40,179 bases of DNA from contig NZ_JAUXXZ010000044.1 in NCBI RefSeq assembly GCF_030684675.1, forward strand, positions 1 to 40,179. The letters run 5' to 3'. Source of the DNA: Daejeonella sp. (GTDB taxonomy: Bacteria > Bacteroidota > Bacteroidia > Sphingobacteriales > Sphingobacteriaceae). The first letter of the stretch is position 1, and each line of letters begins with the position of its first letter. Shown piece after piece: positions 17,831-27,302 of this stretch. A model generated the notes under the pieces. It did not search any database, was not told the origin of the DNA, and was given only the letters and a program-made list of their open reading frames with translations. Made by a program: the position numbers and the translations under genes.

Positions 17831-18388
17831 TTAAACGTATTCAGGGGGAGGGGAACTGATACAATCGAAGGCATCAGAGGTATTCGGTGAAAAATTATTA
17901 CGGCCTCTGGCAACGAGTTCACAGATACTGTATTTTAACTCAGGGCTTCGTTGCAATTCATATTCTGAAATGGTCTTTTTTACATTTATTTGCTTGGAAC
18001 CCTTCTTTTGCGGTACCGGGGAATCCTGAATCTCATTCATCAGCTGGTAAAAAATCGAACGGGCATGATGAAGCTTAATCTTATTAGTGTTTGGGATACA
18101 GCGATAAATAATGTGGCCGTTCTCATATTTCCGTTCAACGAATTTATAATAGACTCCATCAATCATGACTTCACCATCAACACGCTCAAAGTCGGCCATG
18201 TCGGTTACGTAAGGAAGTACGATTTCAGAATCCAGCTCGATGATCCGGGAAGTATCATAATCCTTATTATCCAGAGCTATTTCCATCTGCTCATCGTAAT
18301 GAGTTTCAAGAATTTTTATCAATAAGTCATAGCCATACCAGTTGAAACTAAGTACACTTATTATAAATATGACTGCCAGACTTTTCAA
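17831..18388 (-). CDS. Unknown membrane-anchored or exported protein
   Basis: A 185-residue protein not assigned to a family. Residues 3-24 are hydrophobic (an uncleaved anchor or signal). The next part (25-65) is charged and helical with Tyr/Asp-rich repeats (ETHYDEQMEIALDNKDYD). Residues 68-105 look like beta strands (VDGEVMIDGVYYKFVERKYENGHIIYRCIPN), and the basic tail carries Cys154 and Cys176. It lies 172 bases upstream of the two-gene barrel/haloperoxidase operon on the same strand, so it may belong to the same unit, though the gap has room for another promoter. The length and anchor suggest a small periplasmic accessory protein. No enzymatic motif is visible. Confidence 0.6.
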   Translation of the reverse strand: MKSLAVIFIISVLSFNWYGYDLLIKILETHYDEQMEIALDNKDYDTSRIIELDSEIVLPYVTDMADFERVDGEVMIDGVYYKFVERKYENGHIIYRCIPNTNKIKLHHARSIFYQLMNEIQDSPVPQKKGSKQINVKKTISEYELQRSPELKYSICELVARGRNNFSPNTSDAFDCISSPPPEYV

Positions 18389-18659
18389 TATTGCATACCC
18401 TTTATAGAATTCAATAAAAATTATTTAAATCATCTTTCTGATACAATATAATGAATGATTTTAAAATAAATTCAAAAATATTGATCAGTATTTTTTTAAA
18501 TGTGGAATTTATCCTATTTTTTTACTTGAAATTCAGATTTTCTATCAGAATTTTGAAGGATAGTTAGCTTTTAGAATAATTCTACTCTTTGCAAATCAAT
18601 CTGTGCGGATAATATGCAGGAAACTTGTAATTTAAAACTTCCGTTTGATTAACCACAGT

Positions 18660-20735
18660 ATGAAAAACAATCGCAGAAACTTTCTCAAAATGGCCGGGAT
18701 AGCCGGAATTAGTATAACAGGGGCGGGTAATTTGCCTGCTATTGCCGCAGATACTCAATCTTTAGGCGAAACAGCTCAGGCGGCTGAGCTGCAGGCATAT
18801 AATCGCTTCCCGCGGATGATGCAGGATTATTTTTTAGATCGTGTTGCTGAATCCCTGGCCAAATCCCGCAAACGCCGCGCATCCCTGAAAACTAAACAGG
18901 ATGCCGAAGCTTATGTAAAGGATGTGCGTGCTAAGATTACCCAATGTTTTGGAAAATGGCCAGAGAAGACTCCATTGAATTCACGCACAACAGGAACAAT
19001 TGAACGCGATACCTATAAAATTGAGAAAGTGATTTTCGACAGTCGCCCCGGTTTTCCGGTTACGGCTAATTTATACCTTCCGAAGGGGCAAAACCGTCCC
19101 TTACCTGCTGTGATTGGCACCTGCGGGCATGGTGATCCGGCGAAAGCCACCCCAATCTATCAATCATTTGCCCAGGGACTTGCCCGGCAGGGGTATGTGG
19201 TATTGATCTTCGATCCAATCGGTCAGGGTGAACGGGTGCAAATGCTGAGCAAGGATTTAAAGCCACTCCATGGAATTGGAGTGCCAGAACATAATTATAC
19301 CGGTAAGCAAATGTTGCTGAATGGGGAGCATTTAAGTTCATGGTTTACATGGGATTGTATCCGCTGTGTGGATTATCTGCTGAGCAGACCTGAAGTAGAT
19401 CCTAAACATATTGGGGTAACCGGAAATTCAGGTGGGGGCACCCAGGCTACCTGGTTTTGTGGAGTTGAATCGCGTTTGACTATGGCAGCTCCGAGTTGTT
19501 TTGTAGTCGGATTTGAGACCAATCTGAAGAATGAGCTTCCTGCCGACATTGAACAGTGCCCTCCGGGAGCAATTAGCCTCGGGCTGGATCATCTTGATTT
19601 TATCGCTGCTATGGCTCCTAAGCCGGTCATTTTAATGGGTCAGGAAAAAGATTTTTTTGATGTCCGGGGAACGGACCATGCGGTTAAAGAACTTAAAAAG
19701 ATCTACAAATTGCTTGGTGCAGAGCAAAATATTCAGTTTTTTGCCGGGCCGGAGTATCACGGTTTTTCGAAACATAACCGTGAGGCAATGTATTCCTGGT
19801 TTAATAATGTGACTAAGATTTCAAATGCCAAATCAGAACCTGCGCTAAGTCTGGAAGAAATTGATTTGCTATCCTGTACATCAAATGGGCAGGTTGGAGA
19901 AAGTAATCCCCACACTTTGACGAGTTATACCCGGGAGTATTCTCAAAATTATAAATCCCAAAGAGGAACACCAGCCGGGGAGGATCTGAAAATGAAGATC
20001 AGAACCGTACTTAAACTACCACAGCTTTCCGGCATTCCTGAATACCGCATTTTAAGGCCCTTGCCTGGCAGGCAGTTCCCTAAAAAATTCTCGGCATGTT
20101 ATGCGCTTGAAACAGAAGCCGGAATTACAATTCCTGTTTACCGCTTGTCGGATACTGAATTATATTCACGACCACCGGCAGGTGTAAAGCGTGCTATATT
20201 GTATGTATCCCATCTTTCTGCAGATGAGGAATTGAGGAAAGAAGCTTTGATCAAAGAACTCATCGGTGCTGAACCCGGATCGGCAGTGTATGCCTGTGAT
20301 GTGAGAGGGGTAGGAGAGTCGAAACCCAATACCTGTGCGGATGATTTCTTTGGCGCATATGGCAATGATTATTTCTATTCGGCACATAGTATCATGCTGA
20401 ACTCTACCTATACCGGACAAAAAACATACGATCTTTTACGAATTATTGACTGGCTGAGATCATGCGGTCATGAAGAGATCCACTTAGTTGCAAAAGGCTG
20501 GGGAGCTCTTCCTGCAACATTTGCGGCAGTGCTTTCAGAGAAAATTACGCAGGTGACACTTAAACAAGCATTGACAAGCTATGCAGATATTGCTGAAAAT
20601 GCTGAATTCAACTGGCCTTTATCAACCCTGGTACCTGGAGTATTAAAACATTTTGATCTTCCGGACTGTTACAGGGAACTTGGCCGGAAAAAGTTGGTGC
20701 AAATTGAATCCAGGGGAGCAGAAGGAGTATCTTAA
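18660..20735 (+). CDS. Tat-exported double alpha/beta-hydrolase (acetyl-xylan-esterase-like)
   Basis: The open frame begins at a TTG (18645), but the ATG at 18660 puts the twin-arginine signal NNRRNFLK directly at the N-terminus, so a 691-residue start there is chosen. Residues 120-385 form an alpha/beta hydrolase: GTCGHGDP (153-160) as the oxyanion region, nucleophile Ser257 in GNSGGG, an acid near Asp331/Asp334 (EKDFFDVRGTD) and His367 in PEYHGFSKH. This resembles the acetyl-xylan-esterase/Abhydrolase_7-type enzymes that act on plant polysaccharides. A second hydrolase-like domain (about 465-680, CDVRGVGES at 546-554) has AKGWGA (611-616) at the nucleophile elbow and no Ser there, so it looks inactive. 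The gene appears monocistronic. The substrate is unknown. Confidence 0.82.
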   Translation: MKNNRRNFLKMAGIAGISITGAGNLPAIAADTQSLGETAQAAELQAYNRFPRMMQDYFLDRVAESLAKSRKRRASLKTKQDAEAYVKDVRAKITQCFGKWPEKTPLNSRTTGTIERDTYKIEKVIFDSRPGFPVTANLYLPKGQNRPLPAVIGTCGHGDPAKATPIYQSFAQGLARQGYVVLIFDPIGQGERVQMLSKDLKPLHGIGVPEHNYTGKQMLLNGEHLSSWFTWDCIRCVDYLLSRPEVDPKHIGVTGNSGGGTQATWFCGVESRLTMAAPSCFVVGFETNLKNELPADIEQCPPGAISLGLDHLDFIAAMAPKPVILMGQEKDFFDVRGTDHAVKELKKIYKLLGAEQNIQFFAGPEYHGFSKHNREAMYSWFNNVTKISNAKSEPALSLEEIDLLSCTSNGQVGESNPHTLTSYTREYSQNYKSQRGTPAGEDLKMKIRTVLKLPQLSGIPEYRILRPLPGRQFPKKFSACYALETEAGITIPVYRLSDTELYSRPPAGVKRAILYVSHLSADEELRKEALIKELIGAEPGSAVYACDVRGVGESKPNTCADDFFGAYGNDYFYSAHSIMLNSTYTGQKTYDLLRIIDWLRSCGHEEIHLVAKGWGALPATFAAVLSEKITQVTLKQALTSYADIAENAEFNWPLSTLVPGVLKHFDLPDCYRELGRKKLVQIESRGAEGVS

Positions 20736-20948
20736 TCGTTTCACTATTTCATAGTCAGGAGGTTTAATACACATCCTGTTAAATTTTATGCTAAGATTAA
20801 ATTTTGATTATTCTATTGACGTTCTGATTTTCAAATTTTTAATTTCATAACATTTATCTGCTGAATGAATATAATAGATAAAACATTTGCTAAATTTAAA
20901 AATACCGTGTTTCTTTAAAAATTGAACATTTGTTAAATTATAGAATTT

Positions 20949-22256
20949 ATGAAACATCTATACCTAATTCTTCTATTCCTTTTTTTAACCGGTCAAGTCC
21001 GGGCAGATAAAAGCCTCACAATTATTTGCAGCCCTAGTGAGGCAACTATTTATAAAGTAGGTCCTGATAAAAAGGAAATAAATATAGGAACGGGAAGTGC
21101 GATGATTAAGATTGATAAAGATGAGCCGATTACAATTGTGGTTCGTCTGGATGGATATAAGCCATTTTCCAAGACCTATGTAAACTCTAAAAGTGTCACT
21201 CTGCCGAAGGAAGACCGCATTGTTCTGGATACCAGGCTCGTGCGGGTCAATGCACAGCCTTATGATGCTAAGATATATATCGAGGGGGCTGTTCAGTCGG
21301 CCAGTACAGCCTGGGTTGAGGTAAGAAAAGATGCTACAGTAACTGTAGAAGTGAAAAAGCCTGGTTTTTTTACAAAGTTTAAGACCTACCATAACAGACA
21401 GGGCATGGATGTGCCACCGATAGATGAAGTAATTGCGCTTACAGACCGGTCTATGTTTGTCAAGACTGTTCCGTCTGATGTTCAGGTAATTGTGAATGGC
21501 AAGGCAATTGGGGATGGTAATGCTGAAGTTGTTATTCCGGTACAGACCTGCATAACAGTGCAATATGTAAAGGAAGGGTTTGTCACTGTGGAGAAGCAAT
21601 ATTGTGCCAAGGATGGCCAGCCTTTACCGCCTTTAACTGAGAATATAATCCTTAAAGACCGTCTTGTTGCGGTTAGAACAACACCAGAGGATGCTACTGT
21701 AAAAATAGATGGCCGCGTGATGGGTACGGGAGAATACAAAGTTAGGATACCTTTCGGGCAGTGTGTGGAGGTAATTGTTGAAAAGGCAGGATTTGTTCCA
21801 TCAAAAAAGAACTATTGTAATGAAGATGGAGTTCAGCCTCCACCCGTTTCAGAACATTTGATTCTAGCTGTTGATGAGGCATTTACCAGCTCAGTCCAAA
21901 GCGACCAGGCCAATATTAACTTTACAATTGAAACCGGCAGACCGGAAGAGGAAGCCTGGAAGATCCTAAGTCAGATTACCATGAACTATTTTGATAATAT
22001 TGAACTTGCGGACAGAGAGACAGGGTATGTTCGTACCAGTTGGAATGTAAAGAATTTCCAGAACAATACAATCAGAACCAGAATAATAGTGAAGCAGGCG
22101 GATATATTACCATTAAAATACACGATTAAATTAGTCAGCGAATACAGTGGGGAAGCAAAAACAAGTGTGAAGGAAGATGAATCTTTTGTGCCATGGGACA
22201 GAATCCTGAATACATATAAAGATGTGATTTCTGAATATCAGTCGAGACTGAAGTAA
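20949..22256 (+). CDS. Secreted PEGA-repeat protein
   Basis: A 435-residue exported protein (signal peptide 1-19, ending GQVRA). Residues 22-310 contain four PEGA-type repeats of about 70 residues, each with 'P.DA.v.i.G...G....v.v......v.V.k.GF' (for example PEDATVKIDGRVMGTG at 246-261). Repeats 3 and 4 each carry a Cys pair 18 residues apart (Cys201/Cys219 and Cys272/Cys290), likely disulfides in the periplasm. Residues 325-435 form a separate C-terminal domain (EEAWKILSQITMNYFDNIE..GYVRTSW) resembling a helix-grip envelope domain such as those in BamC-type lipoproteins; that resemblance is tentative. PEGA domains usually serve as binding modules on the cell surface. A strong hairpin at 22291-22317 ends the gene. 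Confidence 0.78.
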   Translation: MKHLYLILLFLFLTGQVRADKSLTIICSPSEATIYKVGPDKKEINIGTGSAMIKIDKDEPITIVVRLDGYKPFSKTYVNSKSVTLPKEDRIVLDTRLVRVNAQPYDAKIYIEGAVQSASTAWVEVRKDATVTVEVKKPGFFTKFKTYHNRQGMDVPPIDEVIALTDRSMFVKTVPSDVQVIVNGKAIGDGNAEVVIPVQTCITVQYVKEGFVTVEKQYCAKDGQPLPPLTENIILKDRLVAVRTTPEDATVKIDGRVMGTGEYKVRIPFGQCVEVIVEKAGFVPSKKNYCNEDGVQPPPVSEHLILAVDEAFTSSVQSDQANINFTIETGRPEEEAWKILSQITMNYFDNIELADRETGYVRTSWNVKNFQNNTIRTRIIVKQADILPLKYTIKLVSEYSGEAKTSVKEDESFVPWDRILNTYKDVISEYQSRLK

Positions 22257-22290
22257 TTGAATTTATTTATAGCAAAATGAAATTATTTTG

Positions 22291-22317
22291 ATGGCATGAG
22301 TTTCAAACTCATGCCAT
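22291..22317. terminator. Hairpin terminator after the PEGA gene
   Basis: Perfect 13-bp inverted repeat, ATGGCATGAGTTT with its complement, around a single central base, 35 bases after the PEGA-protein stop. The rest of the 22257-22583 gap (to the beta-helix gene) shows no gene or repeat. Confidence 0.75.
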
Positions 22318-22583
22318 TGTTGTGTTATCTATATTGTAGGAATATGTACGGGTTTTAGACTTCATAGTTAGAGTCCCGGAAATAATTCTCATTGAACATA
22401 CTTAGTAAGTTAAAAACTAAGAGCAGGGGGATATATATAAAATATTTTAATCTTACTGTATGATCGCTTCATAAAAACTGGTGCGGTAGGATTGTGAGGA
22501 AGGGATTTTATATGAGTTTTAAAACGCTATAGAACTTAATTATAATTTCTAAAACAATTAATAACCTATTTTATTTATGTAAA

Positions 22584-24590
22584 ATGCAAAAGTGTTATTT
22601 TCAAAAGAAAGGCTTGAGAAAAGTATACCACCTTCATGGAAGTGTATTCCAAATCCTGATTGGGAGTTTTTTTATCCTGCTTTTTCTTCTCCCAGATCTT
22701 TCAAAAGCCCAGAACAAGGTTGTGGTTGGAAAATTTATTGTTGAACCACCCACACTTGAAAACCTGGGATTCGAATGGTATATTGAAGGTGATGTAAACC
22801 GTAATGCCACGGTGAAGGTCGAGTATCGAATCGCAGCATCGGCTAAGGAATGGAAGAAGGGAATGCCTCTTCTTAGAATTGGGGGCGAGCATATTTCAAG
22901 AGCAGGAATCGATTACACAACTCCCCACATGTTTGCCGGAAGTATTTTGGATCTTAATTCCAATACCAGTTATGAAGCGCGTTTTACATTAGAAGACCCC
23001 GACGGGGTTGAAGGGGAAGCAGTTAAGCTAGTTAATGTTTCCACACGTGCTGAGCCTAAGGCTGCGAGCGGAGGAAGAATAAGACATGTATATTCCCAAT
23101 ACTATACAGGCGAGAAATTAGAGCCGAATTATCCGGGTCTAGTTTCTGCTTATAACGGTTCAAAAGACACAAAGGGTGATTGGTATGTGGTAAGTGAAGA
23201 TAAAGTTCAACCAGGAGATATTATTAAAATACATGGCGGACTCTATCAGGGAGTTCTTCTTAATTATCCTGATTGGAATAATATTCCATTCGATGGGACT
23301 TATTTTTTCACCGCAAAAGGGACTGCGGAGCGCCCAATTGTAATCGAGGCAGCGGGGGATGGTGAGGTTATCTTTGATGGAGCGGGAGCCGCTAACCTAT
23401 TTAATGTAATGGCGACCGAACATCATATTTTTCAGGGGCTCACTTTTAGGAATGCAGGCAGAGTTTTTGACGCGGGTCGTAAACATTTGGCGGGTGCCAG
23501 CGATCTGACCATACGGAATTGTCGTTTTGAGCATGTTGGTGAAGGCATTCGGACAGAATATGCCGGTTCAAAGAACTTTCTTATTCAGGATAATGTCATG
23601 ATTGGCCGCGATGATCGTTATAGGATGTACGGGTGGGCCGCTCACCGTGAAGGTTTGATTCCTTACGGAACTCATCTAATGGATTCTTACTACGGGATCA
23701 TGATATATGGCCCCGGGCATGTCATTGCTAATAATTCCATTGCCTTCTTCCACGATGCAATTGGTATATCAACTTATGGTACCCCTGAGAAAGAGCAGGA
23801 CTTAAAAGCAGTTTCGATCGATATTTATAACAATGATTTACACCTGATGGTCGATGACTTTATTGAAACGGATGGTGGTGTACACAATATTCGTGTCATG
23901 AGGAATCGTGGAATAAATGCTGCAGAGAGTGGAATCAGTGCACAACCTGTATTTGGAGGCCCTGCCTACTACATTAGAAATGTACTCTATAATATAGGAC
24001 AGGGAGGTGCGCTTAAAATTCACGGAGGGGTACCGGGCCTTATAGCTTATCATAATACCTTCATTGCAGAGAACAACGCAGGAGGCGGACATCCGAATTC
24101 GAACTACCGGAATAATTTGTTTCTTGGCTCAGATGGACCAACAATTGTTGCTGCTTTTCCTTATACAACTCCCTATTCTACAGCTGATTATAACGGGTAT
24201 CGGCCAAATCGTGGTGCTGAAAGTCCGGAGAATCAATATGTATGGTTATCTCCCAAAGGGGAGCGGGAAGGATTTAAGACATTAAATAGCCTTAGCCAGG
24301 CGAGTGGTCTAGAAGCTCATGGTATAACAATTGATTATGATGTTTTTGAAAACCTTCAGAAACCGATTCAGGCAGCTAAATCAGATAAACCCAGTCCTGT
24401 TTATTATGCAGTAGATCTTAGTTTTAAACTTAATCCTAATGGGAAGGCTGTGGATGCCGGTGTTATTATTCCAAACATAAATGATAGTTTCAGCCGGAAA
24501 GCACCGGATTTGGGGGCACTGGAAGTCGGAAGTCCTGCTGTGATCTATGGAGTGCGTGGCCTTAAACAGGATCAGGAGTTCTGGCGATGA
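22584..24590 (+). CDS. Secreted right-handed parallel beta-helix protein
   Basis: A 668-residue protein with a long basic N-terminus and a signal peptide core at about 22-43 (ILIGSFFILLFLLPDLSKA). Residues about 50-155 resemble a fibronectin-III-like module. Residues 190-600 are a right-handed parallel beta helix with repeated short strands and Asn/Gly turns: GDIIKIHGGLYQG, HIFQGLTFRNAG, DLTIRNCRFEHVGEGI, FLIQDNVMIGRD, HVIANNSIAFF. This is the architecture of pectate, alginate and chondroitin lyases and of bacterial surface adhesins. The repeat family is secure, but no catalytic lyase residues could be identified, so an enzymatic role in polysaccharide cleavage is only a possibility. Both flanks are longer than 200 bases, so it is probably a single-gene unit. 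Confidence 0.78.
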   Translation: MQKCYFQKKGLRKVYHLHGSVFQILIGSFFILLFLLPDLSKAQNKVVVGKFIVEPPTLENLGFEWYIEGDVNRNATVKVEYRIAASAKEWKKGMPLLRIGGEHISRAGIDYTTPHMFAGSILDLNSNTSYEARFTLEDPDGVEGEAVKLVNVSTRAEPKAASGGRIRHVYSQYYTGEKLEPNYPGLVSAYNGSKDTKGDWYVVSEDKVQPGDIIKIHGGLYQGVLLNYPDWNNIPFDGTYFFTAKGTAERPIVIEAAGDGEVIFDGAGAANLFNVMATEHHIFQGLTFRNAGRVFDAGRKHLAGASDLTIRNCRFEHVGEGIRTEYAGSKNFLIQDNVMIGRDDRYRMYGWAAHREGLIPYGTHLMDSYYGIMIYGPGHVIANNSIAFFHDAIGISTYGTPEKEQDLKAVSIDIYNNDLHLMVDDFIETDGGVHNIRVMRNRGINAAESGISAQPVFGGPAYYIRNVLYNIGQGGALKIHGGVPGLIAYHNTFIAENNAGGGHPNSNYRNNLFLGSDGPTIVAAFPYTTPYSTADYNGYRPNRGAESPENQYVWLSPKGEREGFKTLNSLSQASGLEAHGITIDYDVFENLQKPIQAAKSDKPSPVYYAVDLSFKLNPNGKAVDAGVIIPNINDSFSRKAPDLGALEVGSPAVIYGVRGLKQDQEFWR

Positions 24591-24805
24591 TCAGGGAATT
24601 TACAATTGAATCTTTTGGTAGCTTATTCTTTAGAATTTGCTGCTGAGCATTGCTGATCTCAGAAGTGAATGCTATACAGGCAAATAGCATGATGATTTTT
24701 TTTCATAATTTTTAGTTGTGAACATATCAAAATAATGAAAATTCGGTATTCATTGATACTTATATGTTTCCCGGGGGTTTCCTTTATGAATTTAGATAAC
24801 AGGCA

Positions 24806-27223
24806 TTAATTTTGAGGACGGGATCCACCCGACACATCATCATTATTAATACCTCTTTTATTTTTAACGATCTGGCCTTTTAATTTTCCAAATTTGTAAT
24901 TAAGGCTGTAAGAGAATGATCTGAAATATCCCCGGCCACCATTTTCGATCTCATAATTTATCCCTCTAATGTAATTGGGGAAACGCATGTATTTTGTAAA
25001 GGGATTATTCACTGAAGCAGAAAGTGACAGTTTTTCTTTAAGAAGATCTTTGTTTACACTTAATCCCAAAGTGAATATAGAAATTCCGCTCCCCTGAAGC
25101 AATATTTCGGGATAAAGCATATAGTTCATATTCGAATTAATCCGCCAGCCATTCTCAAAACGATAACCAGTAGATGCAGAGAAATTTCCTTTCATACCAT
25201 CATTCTCTGTAAATGCACCATCTATATACCCCTTTACAAATACATAATTCAGGTTAGTAGTGAAGTTAAAATTCCACCTGGGAGTGATTGGATGGCCAAT
25301 GTTCACATTTATTCCTGTTGAGTTATTACTTCCTGTATTACTCATGGTGAGCTTATTGATGTTAGTCGCTTGATCCAGCAACACTATATATTGTACGGCA
25401 TTGTTCGAAAAACTCTGACTTAAACCTATACTGAATGATGTCTTTTTTGAACTGTTGAAATTAACCTGAAAGTTGTTTGAAACAACTGGTCGCAGATTCG
25501 GATTTCCTGTACGTTCAAGATTGGGGTTTGAACGGTCTACGTAAGGATTAAGGTCCCAGATTCCCGGGCGCTGAATTCGTTGTGAGAATCCGAAGCTCAG
25601 ACTGCTTTTATCCTTTAATGTGCGGCTTACCGACAGGGATGGTAGTAAGTTGAGATAATCCTGATCTATCTGGCTGGCAGAAGAAATAAAGTCAGCTTTG
25701 ATTACCGTCTGTTCAAGACGTATCCCGGCTTTTAGTCCCCAGTTTTTCACATTCAGCTGCCATGAATTATAAAAGCTGAATACATTCTGTAGATTATTGT
25801 ACTGGTTACTTAACAGGGGATTTAGAATGTACTGTCCGGAGAGATCTTTAGGACTGTACCTGAAATCACTGTTGTTATTCCGAAAGATTCCTTTTACACC
25901 ACTTTCCATTGTTATTTTTTTGATAGGCTGTACGTAGTCGATCTGGAAGGTCTGTTCCCTTGACCCTCCTTCATTAAACTGTAAATAATCAGGAAGTGAA
26001 TAATTGAATCGTTCGCTTAATCCAACCATCATATCCCGCTCATCAAAATATTTCAGATACCGGTATGAAAATGTTACGAGGTTTATTTTATTGCGTTTAA
26101 AACCCAACTGATAATTTAGGGAAACATCCGTTCCATTCCGGCTTCCCTCATTATCATTCGCAACACGGTAAGCTTCAAGGAGACCTGATGGATTATTAAA
26201 TTTTGAAATTAGATAACCTGTTAGCCCAAAAGCCCCCAGATTATATGCGAACTGTCCGCTGATCAGGTTCAGGCTGTCAATCTCGTAGCTAATCTGAGTG
26301 CTGGAATATGCATTCCTTGAATCAAATGTTCGGGCACCATCCTGACGCAGTTCAGAAGGTTCGGGTCCTGTTATTCGTCTTATGTTAGAGTTTATACTCA
26401 GGGGATCATGAAAAAAACTACTTCCAAGATTTGCCGATACGCCCCATTTACCCTGTTTTAAATTAAAGGAACTTCCTAAACCCGGGCCTCCGGAAGGGAA
26501 GCGCTGATTAATATTTATACTTCCGCTATACCCATTGTCAATTTTTTTTACCGTAACGATGTTAATGATTCCGCTTAACCCCTCACCGTCATATTTAGCA
26601 GGCGGGCTGGTAATAACCTCGATACTTTGTATTGTAGATGCCGGCATGCTCCTCAAAATATCTTTAGGATTCTTTTCAAGCATTGCTGAGGGCCTTCCGT
26701 TAATCAATATTCTGTAATTCCCGCTTCCTTTTAGCTGAATATTGTCTTCGTAATCCAGGGAAAGCAGTGGAACCCTGCGCATCATTTCAAGTACACTGTT
26801 TACCTTACTTTCGGGATCCGACTGGAGGTCATAACTGATCTTGTCTATATCCATTTTTACAATAGGTCTGTCAGCAGTAACTATCACAGCATTGAGGCTG
26901 GTTGTCTGCTGACCTATGTAAACAGTTCCGAGATCCTTATTTTCATTCAGTTCTATGCTGATGTTCCTGGTTTTATATCCCATGGCAATTATCGATAAGT
27001 TGTATTTCCCCTGTGCAATACCGCTGAATGAAAAAGATCCATCTGCTTTTGTGAGTCCGGTTTTTAGCAATTCATTCTTATCGTTCTTCAAACCAAGGGT
27101 AATATAATCAAGGCTTTTTTGAGATGCTGAATCAGCAACCATGCCTTTGATTCCATAGGAAGATTGTGCAGTTAATGGCAGGCTTACCGCCATTAACAAT
27201 AAACAGATTACGAGTTGTTTCAT
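24806..27223 (-). CDS. TonB-dependent-receptor-like outer-membrane barrel protein (OMP_b-brl_3 type)
   Basis: The open frame extends to 27250, but the ATG at 27223 gives a clean signal peptide (MKQLVICLLLMAVSLPLTAQ), so 805 residues is preferred. Residues 22-105 are a carboxypeptidase-regulatory-like domain. Residues about 120-230 are a plug-like domain (SVLEMMRRVPLLSLD; YRILINGRP; GLSGIINIVT). The rest is a large barrel with many aromatic strand ends, as in OMP_b-brl_3 proteins. No TonB box was identified. It is the last gene of the blaI - M56 peptidase - receptor operon, separated from the M56 gene by 79 bases holding a perfect hairpin. The order suggests that envelope signalling controls this receptor. 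Substrate unknown. Confidence 0.88.
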   Translation of the reverse strand: MKQLVICLLLMAVSLPLTAQSSYGIKGMVADSASQKSLDYITLGLKNDKNELLKTGLTKADGSFSFSGIAQGKYNLSIIAMGYKTRNISIELNENKDLGTVYIGQQTTSLNAVIVTADRPIVKMDIDKISYDLQSDPESKVNSVLEMMRRVPLLSLDYEDNIQLKGSGNYRILINGRPSAMLEKNPKDILRSMPASTIQSIEVITSPPAKYDGEGLSGIINIVTVKKIDNGYSGSININQRFPSGGPGLGSSFNLKQGKWGVSANLGSSFFHDPLSINSNIRRITGPEPSELRQDGARTFDSRNAYSSTQISYEIDSLNLISGQFAYNLGAFGLTGYLISKFNNPSGLLEAYRVANDNEGSRNGTDVSLNYQLGFKRNKINLVTFSYRYLKYFDERDMMVGLSERFNYSLPDYLQFNEGGSREQTFQIDYVQPIKKITMESGVKGIFRNNNSDFRYSPKDLSGQYILNPLLSNQYNNLQNVFSFYNSWQLNVKNWGLKAGIRLEQTVIKADFISSASQIDQDYLNLLPSLSVSRTLKDKSSLSFGFSQRIQRPGIWDLNPYVDRSNPNLERTGNPNLRPVVSNNFQVNFNSSKKTSFSIGLSQSFSNNAVQYIVLLDQATNINKLTMSNTGSNNSTGINVNIGHPITPRWNFNFTTNLNYVFVKGYIDGAFTENDGMKGNFSASTGYRFENGWRINSNMNYMLYPEILLQGSGISIFTLGLSVNKDLLKEKLSLSASVNNPFTKYMRFPNYIRGINYEIENGGRGYFRSFSYSLNYKFGKLKGQIVKNKRGINNDDVSGGSRPQN

Positions 27224-27250
27224 AATTAATTTTAGGCAAAGGGTTAGCAA

Positions 27251-27271
27251 TAAGGCTGAAAATCAGCCTTA
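27251..27271 (-). terminator. Intercistronic hairpin between M56 and receptor genes
   Basis: Perfect 9-bp stem TAAGGCTGA / TCAGCCTTA around a 3-base loop, in the 79 bases between the M56 peptidase stop and the receptor start. It has no strong T-run, so it may attenuate or process the transcript rather than end it. Confidence 0.55.
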
Positions 27272-27302
27272 CAATTTGGTTCAGATATGTAATTTTGAGA
27301 AT

